A stretch of 5,253 nt of DNA from Bacteroidota bacterium (GTDB lineage Bacteria; Bacteroidota; Bacteroidia; Cytophagales; Cyclobacteriaceae). How positions within the stretch are numbered: the stretch's first letter is position 1; each line of letters begins with the position of its first letter. This document shows, piece after piece, positions 1-5,253 of this stretch. Where the stretch lies: NCBI GenBank assembly GCA_023417955.1, contig JAEZDW010000183.1:1-5253 (forward strand), written 5' to 3'. A program made the position numbers and the translations under genes. The notes under the pieces are model-generated. The model had not been told where the DNA came from. It was given only the letters and a program-made list of their open reading frames with translations, and did not search any database.

Positions 1-318
1 CCGTACATCCGCACGATGGGTTGGTGGCCAGACGGTGGCGTAACAGTTGTTCAGGGATGGGATGAGCGTGCTGAACGATCAAAGAATAACTTCACAAAAA
101 GTCCTGAAGCTAATCCGACGGCAACAACTGTCCGGAGGGAAAACATGAATATGCGGATTTATCGCGACGTTGCATGGCTCACGTTCGATCAATACGGCGA
201 AGACACCGGCGACACCTTGATGGATATGCCCGGGCTGAGTCGCGAGACACGTATCATGGAAAAACACGACGGCACCTGGAAGATCGCGTACGTCGGTTGG
301 CTCCTTGAGGGCAAATAA
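1..318 (+). CDS. NTF2/SnoaL-like family protein, 3' end (5' truncated by window)
   Basis: The frame is open from base 1 and ends at TAA 316-318, giving the last 105 residues of a protein whose start lies outside the window. An in-frame ATG at 16 is internal and is probably not the start, because the frame is open on both sides of it. Visible residues fit the C-terminal half of an NTF2-like (SnoaL/DUF4440-type) cone-shaped alpha+beta barrel. They include a strand reading RDVAWLTFDQ at residues 55-64 of the fragment, then RETRIMEKHDG, then the typical closing strand TWKIAYVGWLLEG. In this fold these are the long curved beta strands lining a ligand pocket. Members range from small enzymes to uncharacterised binding proteins, so no reaction can be assigned. 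A signal peptide, if present, would lie outside the window. The gene converges on the next one with 38 bases between stops. Fold call is fairly secure; function unknown. Confidence 0.75.
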   Translation, partial: PYIRTMGWWPDGGVTVVQGWDERAERSKNNFTKSPEANPTATTVRRENMNMRIYRDVAWLTFDQYGEDTGDTLMDMPGLSRETRIMEKHDGTWKIAYVGWLLEGK

Positions 319-356
319 TAACACATAATGTGCAGGAGCTTGAAACGGATCAGAAT
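319..356. other. Short convergent intergenic gap without a clear terminator
   Basis: Thirty-eight bases separate the stop codons of two convergent genes. The gap holds an 11-base palindrome, CACATAATGTG at 322-332, but its arms leave only one base for a loop, so a real hairpin would keep about three pairs. A second possible stem, GCTCCT 300-305 with AGGAGC 334-339, begins inside the upstream coding region and has no T tract after it. I do not call an intrinsic terminator on either strand. Confidence 0.5.
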
Positions 357-809
357 TTATTCCTTCGTAAAATCAAAGTTTCGCTTCTGGAGTTTGCCTT
401 TCATGCGTCCTTCGATGCTTGCGTACATGCGATCGCCAATTCTTCTGTATGCGATACGCTGCGGGAAATCGTGTTCAGGATTTTCACATATAAATTCCTC
501 GTGCCCGACAAACGTGACAAGAAACGCTATCGGATGATTGTCATTCTGGCCTTCGACTTTTGAAATGTAGTACCACTCCCCTTTCCTGAGTTCAAGACGC
601 AATGTTTCCTGGAGCATTGACGTTCCATCTGATTTGATTAATACACTACGACCGGTGAGCAGGCTGTCTGATTCCATAACCCAGCTTTCAACCATCTTCC
701 CATTGCGCGCCTCAAGACTCCATGACCCGAGGAGCCACGACATTTGGTTCTCCTGAATCGGCGGACTTGAAAGCGCAGCTATTAAAAGGAAACAAAGCGA
801 GTAGTTCAT
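357..809 (-). CDS. Exported DUF6265-like beta-barrel protein
   Basis: A 150-residue protein of unknown function, probably exported. From the chosen ATG (807-809) it begins MNYSLCFLLIAALSS, a short hydrophobic signal-like segment. An upstream in-frame ATG at 861-863 would add 18 polar residues before that segment, which makes it the poorer start. The mature part shows the pattern of DUF6265-type proteins: WLLGSW at residues 25-30, an E-x-W pair at 41-43, LLTGRS at 50-55, an LQETLRLEL strand at 66-74, and the strong signature ENPEHDFPQRIAY at 109-121. In this family these make a small antiparallel beta-barrel reminiscent of lipocalin-like or heme-binding-like barrels; the ligand is not known. 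Cys6 lies too early in the signal segment to be a convincing lipobox. The gene is divergent from the DoxX-like gene and may share its 122-base upstream gap. Family call good, exact start moderate, function unknown. Confidence 0.8.
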   Translation of the reverse strand: MNYSLCFLLIAALSSPPIQENQMSWLLGSWSLEARNGKMVESWVMESDSLLTGRSVLIKSDGTSMLQETLRLELRKGEWYYISKVEGQNDNHPIAFLVTFVGHEEFICENPEHDFPQRIAYRRIGDRMYASIEGRMKGKLQKRNFDFTKE

Positions 810-901
810 AGGGCTGTTACTTTTGTTTATGTTGACAGAGGATGTCGTATTCTGCCCGTACATTGCCGCAACTGACCACCTGCTTAGTCACGATGGCCTG
901 A

Positions 902-909
902 TATCTTTG
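902..909 (+). promoter_or_regulatory. Putative Bacteroidota -7 promoter element for the DoxX-like gene
   Basis: TATCTTTG matches the Bacteroidota primary sigma factor -7 consensus TAnnTTTG at every fixed position. It ends 22 bases before the ATG at 932, which would leave a leader of roughly 15-20 bases. The -33 region is weak: CTG at 880-882, 19 bases upstream, is the nearest partial match to TTG. The match and its distance are seen directly; promoter activity is inferred. Confidence 0.5.
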
Positions 910-919
910 TTACAAGATA
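902..919. repeat. 18-base dyad overlapping the DoxX-like gene promoter
   Basis: TATCTT (902-907) and AAGATA (914-919) are perfect 6-base inverted arms around the spacer TGTTAC. The left arm lies inside the putative -7 box, so a dimeric regulator bound here would cover the promoter. The right arm read on the minus strand gives TATCTTGT, a partial -7 box that could serve the divergent DUF6265-like gene. Arms this short and AT-rich can arise by chance, so operator function is only a hypothesis. Confidence 0.3.
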
Positions 920-931
920 ACGCTAATTGGT

Positions 932-1324
932 ATGAAAAAGACAAACATTATTTACTGGATCGCGACCGGATTGTTCGGTGCCTTCATGCTCTTCTCAGCA
1001 ATTCCCGACATCATTGTCGTTCCCGAAGCCGTTGACATGGTAAGCGGCGAATTAGGATACCCGAAGTACATTATACCATTCCTCGGTGTGGCGAAAACGC
1101 TTGGTGTAATTGCCATCCTTATTCCGGGTTTTCCCAGAATTAAGGAATGGGCATACGCGGGACTGTTTTTTGACCTGATCGGCGCGAGCTATTCCGCTGT
1201 GGCCACTTATGGGCCGAGACCGGATATTATGTTCATGCTGCCGCCAATTGCTATGCTCTTCCTTTCCTACGCATACTACCATAAGCGTAAGAAGGAATCT
1301 GCTGCAATTGTGCAGGTTGCCTAG
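932..1324 (+). CDS. DoxX-like integral membrane protein
   Basis: A 130-residue inner-membrane protein with four predicted helices at about residues 6-25, 46-65, 73-93 and 98-116, and a basic C-terminal tail starting HKRKK. The order and motifs fit the DoxX-like (DoxX_2-type) family. GYPKYIIPFLGVAKTLG at 42-58 and EWAYAGLFFDLIGASYS at 72-88 are its most recognisable stretches. The length is normal for the family. Members are named after a subunit of an archaeal thiosulfate:quinone oxidoreductase. Most bacterial copies like this one stand alone and have no proven reaction, so a quinone or redox role should not be assumed. The ATG at 932 opens on a typical MKK start and sits just downstream of a -7 box. 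No partner gene is adjacent on the same strand. Its TAG stop directly abuts the stop of the convergent helD gene. Confidence 0.88.
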   Translation: MKKTNIIYWIATGLFGAFMLFSAIPDIIVVPEAVDMVSGELGYPKYIIPFLGVAKTLGVIAILIPGFPRIKEWAYAGLFFDLIGASYSAVATYGPRPDIMFMLPPIAMLFLSYAYYHKRKKESAAIVQVA

Positions 1325-1327
1325 TCA
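1322..1327. other. Abutting convergent stop codons
   Basis: The DoxX-like gene ends with TAG at 1322-1324, and the helD-like gene on the minus strand ends with TGA, read as TCA at 1325-1327. There is no intergenic base, so any terminator for either transcript must lie inside the opposing coding sequence, and the two mRNAs should overlap as antisense at their 3' ends. The coordinates are read directly; the transcript overlap is inferred. Confidence 0.9.
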
Positions 1328-3424
1328 AACAAACTCCGACTTTTCGCGCGAATACGTGAGCGTAAGTCGGTGCATAGCACGGGTGCAGGCAATGTACAGC
1401 ATACTCCGGTCAACTCCGGTGTTGTAATTCCCGGCTGAAACAAACGGGATGATTACCTCATCAAATTCGAGTCCTTTGGAGAGATGCACTGTGGTGATGA
1501 CAATACCTTGTTTGTATACCGTGCTTTCCGGAGTGAGTAGCTGAGCTCTGGCGGATTTCAGATCGGCATGCACCACCTCGGCTTGCTCCTGCGTCTTACA
1601 AATAATTCCCAGGGAATGGTAGCCGGAATTCTGGAACGCATCAACCAGTTTCCCAATCTCCGCGATCTCTTCGGCATTCGACGAAAACCCGAGTACCTGT
1701 GGGTGTTCACCGTGTCGTTCCATCGGTATAACATTCGTATTGGGCACGATGTGGTGTGCGAAGGCAGTTATCTCCAGCGTGGACCGGTAACTTCTGAATA
1801 ACTTAATCACCTCTCCCTGCGGAAAGACCTGCTCAATTCCTTCTGCAGAAGAAGCGCTGTATGGATTTACACGCTGACTTACGTCACCCAGGATTGTTTT
1901 TCTGCATTTAAAAATCCTGGAAACTACCGCATACTGAATGGGTGTATAGTCCTGCATCTCATCGATGAGCAAATGCTTAACATGGTCGTACGGAGTGATA
2001 CCTTCAAGCCGAATTTTGCAATAAATCAAAGGAAACACATCACTGTATTCGAGTCGTTCGTTGCGCATCATGCGGAACATTTCACTTTTTCCAATCCACT
2101 TGTAGAAATCCTTATACGCATCGAAAGAGTTGTCAAAGCGAAACATGCGCGGTATCGCCTGCCAAACACGCGCCTTCTCACCTCCACTGAGTTTTCGTTT
2201 TACCTGCTGACGTATGTATTGAAGTACCTCCTTCACAACTTCAGGAACCCTTTTCAGAATGGGCAGCCGATGATAGGCGCGGAAGCGTTCTTCGATGAAT
2301 GGATACGGTACGACCGTTCCTGCGACGCGAATCTCTTCAAAGTTGAAGTAGTTGTTTTCAATATGAATGAAATACTGGTTCAGTTTGCTTAGAAATTCAA
2401 ACGTTGATTTAAACCGGATTCGTTCGACAAATGCGTCGTCGTGTTCCTCCAGCAAAGCTGATACCTGTTCGAAGAATGTTTGGAAACGAAACTTATGTTC
2501 CAGGAGGTCGGCTGCAAGTTCGTCGATACCCATTTCCGGAATCTGCTCTTCACCCAATTCGGGCAGAACGTTTGAAATGTAATCTGCGAAAACTTTATTC
2601 GGAGAGATGATCAGGATATCGCGTGATTTGATTTCGTCCCTGAACCGATAAAGCAGGAATGCAATCCGGTGTAGCGCAATGGATGTCTTTCCCGAACCAG
2701 CCACGCCTTGTATGATCATCACACTCGCGCTTTCATTGCGGATAACTGCATTCTGATCGCGCTGGATAGTGGCGACGATGTTTTTCATCTTGTCATCTGC
2801 CGACTTGCTTAGTTCCTTTTGCAGAACTTCATCGTGGATGTTGATGTCGTTTTCTATCATGAACTCCATCTGGCCATCGCGAATGCGGTATTGTCTCTTC
2901 AGTGTAATCTCACCGGTTACTTTTCCACCAGGGGTTTTATACCACGCCTCACCGAGTTCGAAATCGTAGAACATGGAGGAAACAGGTGCACGCCAGTCGT
3001 AAACGATGTTCTGCTTTGCCGCGTCGTCAGTAAAGGTGTGAATGCCGATGTATAGCGGTGCCGGAGTGTCTTGTCCCTCGTTAACGAAGTCAATCCTGCC
3101 GAAGTAAGGTGATTGCACCAGTTTCAGAAGTCGGCGGCGACGATCAACGACAGATTCACCGGTGAATGCCATCCGGTTGATCGATTGTTCAGCAGCAACA
3201 AGATCTGCTTCGTCCAGCCCGGACTGATGTTGATGCAGATACTCCTTGTTTTGACGGAGTTCTTCCGATTGCTGGCGTACGGACGAATCTGCACGGTTGA
3301 GTGCAAGATTCAGTTTTTCTTTAACTACTTCCAGATACTCGCGTTCCTCGCGTTCAATGGGATTAAAGACGGTCAAATCGCTGGGTTTTATGTTTTGAAA
3401 AGATTGGGCCGCGAAAATAAGCAA
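1325..3424 (-). CDS. helD: HelD-type SF1 helicase-like ATPase, RNA polymerase recycling factor
   Basis: A 699-residue member of the HelD branch of UvrD/Rep-like superfamily 1. Known HelD proteins bind RNA polymerase and use ATP to release it from DNA and nucleic acids. An N-terminal segment rich in charged residues (about 22-105) is predicted coiled coil; in HelD this arm enters the polymerase secondary channel. HelD-typical YDWRAPVSSMFYDF follows at 142-155, then a Q-motif-like TIQRDQNAVIR at 219-229. Motor motifs in order are Walker A GVAGSGKTS 240-248 (Lys246), motif Ia LIISPN 271-276, Walker B LLIDEMQD 485-492, motif III ILGDVSQ 511-517, motif IV SYRS 545-548, motif V TTVHLSKGLEFDEV 644-657 and motif VI YIACTRA 677-683 (Arg682). 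Residues about 290-480 form the insertion between Ia and II that HelD uses to grip polymerase. All ATPase motifs look intact. B. subtilis HelD is longer (774 aa). The start is TTG at 3424; the next candidate is TTG at 3376, and no ATG lies nearby. Probably co-transcribed with the gene upstream. Confidence 0.9.
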   Translation of the reverse strand: MLIFAAQSFQNIKPSDLTVFNPIEREEREYLEVVKEKLNLALNRADSSVRQQSEELRQNKEYLHQHQSGLDEADLVAAEQSINRMAFTGESVVDRRRRLLKLVQSPYFGRIDFVNEGQDTPAPLYIGIHTFTDDAAKQNIVYDWRAPVSSMFYDFELGEAWYKTPGGKVTGEITLKRQYRIRDGQMEFMIENDINIHDEVLQKELSKSADDKMKNIVATIQRDQNAVIRNESASVMIIQGVAGSGKTSIALHRIAFLLYRFRDEIKSRDILIISPNKVFADYISNVLPELGEEQIPEMGIDELAADLLEHKFRFQTFFEQVSALLEEHDDAFVERIRFKSTFEFLSKLNQYFIHIENNYFNFEEIRVAGTVVPYPFIEERFRAYHRLPILKRVPEVVKEVLQYIRQQVKRKLSGGEKARVWQAIPRMFRFDNSFDAYKDFYKWIGKSEMFRMMRNERLEYSDVFPLIYCKIRLEGITPYDHVKHLLIDEMQDYTPIQYAVVSRIFKCRKTILGDVSQRVNPYSASSAEGIEQVFPQGEVIKLFRSYRSTLEITAFAHHIVPNTNVIPMERHGEHPQVLGFSSNAEEIAEIGKLVDAFQNSGYHSLGIICKTQEQAEVVHADLKSARAQLLTPESTVYKQGIVITTVHLSKGLEFDEVIIPFVSAGNYNTGVDRSMLYIACTRAMHRLTLTYSREKSEFV

Positions 3425-3429
3425 CCAGA

Positions 3430-3436
3430 CCCCCCT
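3430..3436 (-). promoter_or_regulatory. Shine-Dalgarno-like AGGGGGG before the TTG start of helD
   Basis: Read on the minus strand, AGGGGGG lies five bases (TCTGG) before the TTG at 3424. This is the main support for the 3424 start over the in-frame TTG at 3376, whose upstream sequence is A/T-rich and lacks a purine core. Bacteroidota use Shine-Dalgarno pairing weakly, so such a strong G-rich tract is unusual and may be fortuitous. The gap between the propeller stop and this start is only 30 bases. Confidence 0.35.
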
Positions 3437-3454
3437 GACGCAAGTCGAAGTAAA

Positions 3455-4714
3455 TCAAAAACTGCAACGCAGGATTACAATCGGCCGCAATTGGGATGCT
3501 GCTTTCACCTTACCATTCTCATACCCGTTCCACTGGCTGGTTGCCACATAGTAAAATGTGTTTCCGTCGAACGTACCTATAGTCGGTTCACCGAACGCGG
3601 GGTGATTGTTGTCGACAAACGTATAGCCCACAAAAGCATTCTTGCTTTCATTTAACCAATGCCTCACAACACGGTGTGGATAGACGCCGTTCTGAATCGT
3701 AACAAGCGAGTTCCCATAGAAATAAATTCCGTCGCAGCCCTTTAATGAAATGGCCTCTGTTGTTTTCACCCCGGCCAATTGCCTTGTGCGCATATCAATC
3801 ACATAAATGCCTTTGATATAATCGGAGATGTATAGTTGCTGGAAGTCGTCCGAGAACGCCAGTCCCTGCAGATTCCAGAGTTCAGGTGAGCTGAAAAAAG
3901 GAACGAGAACACCCTTGTTGCGATCAATTGTATAAATGACGTTGTTCTTCGAATCTGACACAAACGGGTTTCCATCTTTGTCCAGAATTAAGTCACCAAA
4001 TACGTGGCCGGTTAGCGTATCGCCTGGAATGTACGATGCAACGAGTTTACCGGTTTTAAGATTGAAGTGATAAAGTGCTGAAGCAGCTGTCGAGTCATAA
4101 TTCTGCATCTCCTTCATCGGCGAAGCACACGCCCAGAGAATCCGCCGCCGGGCATCTACCTTGAGTCCAAAGACCGAAGTCATACCATGTTCTTCTTCCT
4201 TCGTAAAGTCGGTTACAGTGCCATCACGCCCAATGCGGATGATCTTTCGTTTGTGAATGCTCCCGCCGAATATCGCTTTCTCCTTTGGGTCCCACGCTAC
4301 TGATTCGAGGTGCAGCTGACGATCTTCGATAACAAATGCAGTATCCGAAGTTATCACAGGCGTCTCTAGCATTACCTTTTCCTTTTCCAGGTTTGCGAAT
4401 TCCGGATGTTTCCAGACGTTGTAGAGATCTGCTTCGGACAGGTTGTAATCTGCCCTTATATTGATAGCCTTTCTTAGAAGACGTATCGCCGTGTCGGGTC
4501 TGTTATTGAGCGCGGCTGCTTTTCCGGCATGCCAGAGAATGGCAGGATGCTGGGGAAACATCGTCAATGCTTTCGTTATCATTGAATCGTAACGGACAAA
4601 GTCGCGTTGCTTCAATGCATCGGTTGCCTGCGTGAAATAGTATTGAACAGTTTGAGCTTTTGCTGCGGAAAGAAAGAAAAAAATAATGAGGACGGTTGTG
4701 ATCAGTCTTAACAT
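3455..4714 (-). CDS. Secreted TPR plus SMP-30/NHL-like beta-propeller protein
   Basis: A 419-residue exported protein. Residues 1-20 are a clear Sec signal peptide (hydrophobic IIFFFLSAA ending in AKA, predicted cleavage before Gln21). Residues about 22-110 are helical and TPR-like, with WHAGKAAALNNRPDTAIRLL at 61-80 as the best repeat. Residues about 130-419 show regularly spaced beta-propeller strands: LESVAWDPKEKAIFGG 136-151, VFGDLILDKDGNPFVSD 238-254, LQGLAFSDDFQQLYISD 282-298 and CDGIYFYGNSLVTI 327-340. This resembles SMP-30/gluconolactonase-like and NHL propellers. Glu137 and Asp328 sit where SMP-30 enzymes carry metal ligands, but the usual PNG asparagine motif reads LQG, so lactonase activity is uncertain and a binding or scaffold role is equally possible. 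The ATG at 4714 gives the signal peptide its proper start and lies close behind a -7 box. It is the upstream partner of helD, in the same reading frame. Architecture good, function unknown. Confidence 0.82.
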   Translation of the reverse strand: MLRLITTVLIIFFFLSAAKAQTVQYYFTQATDALKQRDFVRYDSMITKALTMFPQHPAILWHAGKAAALNNRPDTAIRLLRKAINIRADYNLSEADLYNVWKHPEFANLEKEKVMLETPVITSDTAFVIEDRQLHLESVAWDPKEKAIFGGSIHKRKIIRIGRDGTVTDFTKEEEHGMTSVFGLKVDARRRILWACASPMKEMQNYDSTAASALYHFNLKTGKLVASYIPGDTLTGHVFGDLILDKDGNPFVSDSKNNVIYTIDRNKGVLVPFFSSPELWNLQGLAFSDDFQQLYISDYIKGIYVIDMRTRQLAGVKTTEAISLKGCDGIYFYGNSLVTIQNGVYPHRVVRHWLNESKNAFVGYTFVDNNHPAFGEPTIGTFDGNTFYYVATSQWNGYENGKVKAASQLRPIVILRCSF

Positions 4715-4736
4715 GAATTTATCGAACAGTCAGGCA

Positions 4737-4744
4737 CAAATATA
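4737..4744 (-). promoter_or_regulatory. Putative Bacteroidota -7 promoter element for the propeller-helD unit
   Basis: On the minus strand these bases read TATATTTG, matching TAnnTTTG at every fixed position. The element ends 22 bases before the ATG at 4714, the same spacing as the box before the DoxX-like gene. The -33 site is poor: TCAG at 4764-4767, 19 bases further upstream. No second -7 box is visible in the 30 bases before helD, so this promoter would have to serve both genes. Confidence 0.5.
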
Positions 4745-4759
4745 CGCAGATCTTTCTTC

Positions 4760-4789
4760 TTTGCTGAATTGTTGTTTTCCCTGCCTTTG
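4760..4789 (+). promoter_or_regulatory. Possible promoter for the alpha-glucan phosphorylase gene
   Basis: TTTG at 4760-4763 and TGCCTTTG at 4782-4789 are separated by 18 bases. They resemble the Bacteroidota -33 TTTG and -7 TAnnTTTG pair, with one mismatch in the -7 box. A start site near 4795 would leave a leader of about 90 bases before the ATG at 4884. I see no riboswitch-like structure in that leader. The 169-base gap also holds the divergent promoter at 4737-4744, so the two promoters would be back to back. Confidence 0.3.
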
Positions 4790-4883
4790 AAGTTTCGACG
4801 CAGAAACACCGGGATGAAATAAATGATTATTGACATGCACTTTTAATACTCAATGCCGATATTACCTGTGAATTCAAAAAGAC

Positions 4884-5253
4884 ATGGCAAAACCTTCTCT
4901 TCCCAGGGTCGCGTACTTCTGTATGGAGTATGCACTTCAAAGCGATTTCAAAATGTATGCAGGCGGACTTGGTATACTTGCCGGCGATTACCTGAAGGGC
5001 GCGCGCGATTATAAATACCCAATGGTCGGCATCGGTCTCAAATGGAAGCAGGGTTACACCGACCAGAAGATATCACCACAGGGAAAACCCGTCGATACAT
5101 ACCCGATCTACGAATACCCATTCCTCAAGGATACCGGCGTTACGGTTACCGTCACCATTCGCAAGCGGGACGTAAAATGCAAGGTGTGGTTGTGCGACAA
5201 ATTCAGGAATGCCCCACTCTATCTGCTTGACACCGACGTGCCAGGCAATGAAG
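4884..5253 (+). CDS. glgP: Alpha-glucan (glycogen) phosphorylase, N-terminal part (3' truncated by window)
   Basis: The first 123 residues of a glucan phosphorylase; the frame is open to the window edge. These PLP-dependent cytoplasmic enzymes release glucose 1-phosphate from the non-reducing ends of glycogen or maltodextrin using phosphate. The family is shown by AYFCMEYAL at residues 10-18, YAGGLGILAGDYLKGA at 25-40, LKWKQGYTDQ at 52-61 and KVWLCDKFRNAPLYLLDTDVPGN at 100-122. These fit the short-N-terminus alpha-glucan family (TIGR02094-like) rather than the E. coli GlgP or mammalian type, in which a longer N-terminal domain precedes the GGLG motif. The PLP lysine and the phosphate site would lie outside the window and cannot be checked. 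The ATG at 4884 is preceded by an A-rich stretch (CAAAAAGAC), usual for Bacteroidota starts. A related retaining glycosyltransferase such as a glycogen synthase is less likely, given the YFxMEY and LYLLD motifs. Confidence 0.87.
   Translation, partial: MAKPSLPRVAYFCMEYALQSDFKMYAGGLGILAGDYLKGARDYKYPMVGIGLKWKQGYTDQKISPQGKPVDTYPIYEYPFLKDTGVTVTVTIRKRDVKCKVWLCDKFRNAPLYLLDTDVPGNE

Noticed and set aside
300..339. GCTCCT/AGGAGC stem as a terminator
   Set aside because: The loop is 28 bases, the left arm is inside coding sequence, and no T tract follows.
810..863. Longer start for the DUF6265-like gene at ATG 861-863
   Set aside because: It would put 18 polar residues before the hydrophobic signal segment; the ATG at 807-809 gives a normal signal peptide.
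1973..2392. 139-codon open frame on the plus strand inside helD
   Set aside because: It is antisense to the insertion region of an intact helD gene and shows no recognisable domain.
3430..3435. Six-C run (GGGGGG on the coding strand) as a phase-variable tract
   Set aside because: Too short for frequent slippage, and it lies outside both coding regions as called.
3113..3655. 180-codon open frame on the plus strand across the helD start and propeller end
   Set aside because: It is antisense to two well-supported genes, its translation shows no family motif, and it crosses the intergenic gap between them. It is a shadow frame.
3425..4714. Single propeller-HelD fusion by readthrough of TGA 3455-3457
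   Set aside because: The frames do match (about 1129 codons if read through). However, the propeller ends naturally, HelD is complete on its own, and an exported signal peptide on a polymerase factor makes no sense.
4830..4835. TTGACA resembling a sigma-70 -35 box upstream of glgP
   Set aside because: The nearest -10-like sequences lie 8 or 24 bases away, not about 17, and the window appears to use Bacteroidota promoters. The same applies to TTGACA at 832-837.

Overview
The window looks like an ordinary chromosomal stretch of a member of the Bacteroidota, most likely of the Cytophagales type. This lineage call is an inference. It rests on protein style (DUF6265-like lipid/ligand-barrel protein, DoxX-like protein, secreted TPR plus beta-propeller protein, HelD variant) and on two exact matches to the Bacteroidota -7 promoter consensus TAnnTTTG just upstream of gene starts. 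Coding density is high: six genes, two of them cut by the window edges, and no gap without a gene longer than about 170 bases. I see no tRNA, rRNA, CRISPR array, insertion sequence, integrase or phage gene.

Layout. Bases 1-318 (+) hold the 3' end of an NTF2/SnoaL-like protein. It converges on a small exported DUF6265-like protein (357-809, -). That gene diverges from a four-helix DoxX-like membrane protein (932-1324, +); the gap between them carries a -7 box inside an 18-base dyad. The DoxX gene runs head-on into a HelD-type helicase/RNA polymerase-recycling factor (1325-3424, -), and the two stop codons abut with no base between them. Thirty bases upstream of helD, on the same strand, ends a secreted TPR plus beta-propeller protein (3455-4714, -). 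These two probably form a two-gene transcription unit driven from a -7 box at 4737-4744. Divergent from it, an alpha-glucan (glycogen) phosphorylase starts at 4884 (+) and runs off the right edge.

How the genes relate. The gene set does not describe one pathway. HelD frees stalled or hibernating RNA polymerase, the phosphorylase mobilises storage glucan, and the propeller protein and the DUF6265 protein are probably periplasmic. The only physical coupling I can support is the propeller-helD pair. The most unusual points are local architecture: the probable TTG start of helD behind an AGGGGGG tract, the abutting convergent stops, and the dyad at the DoxX promoter. I did not find convincing evidence of an undescribed multi-gene system.
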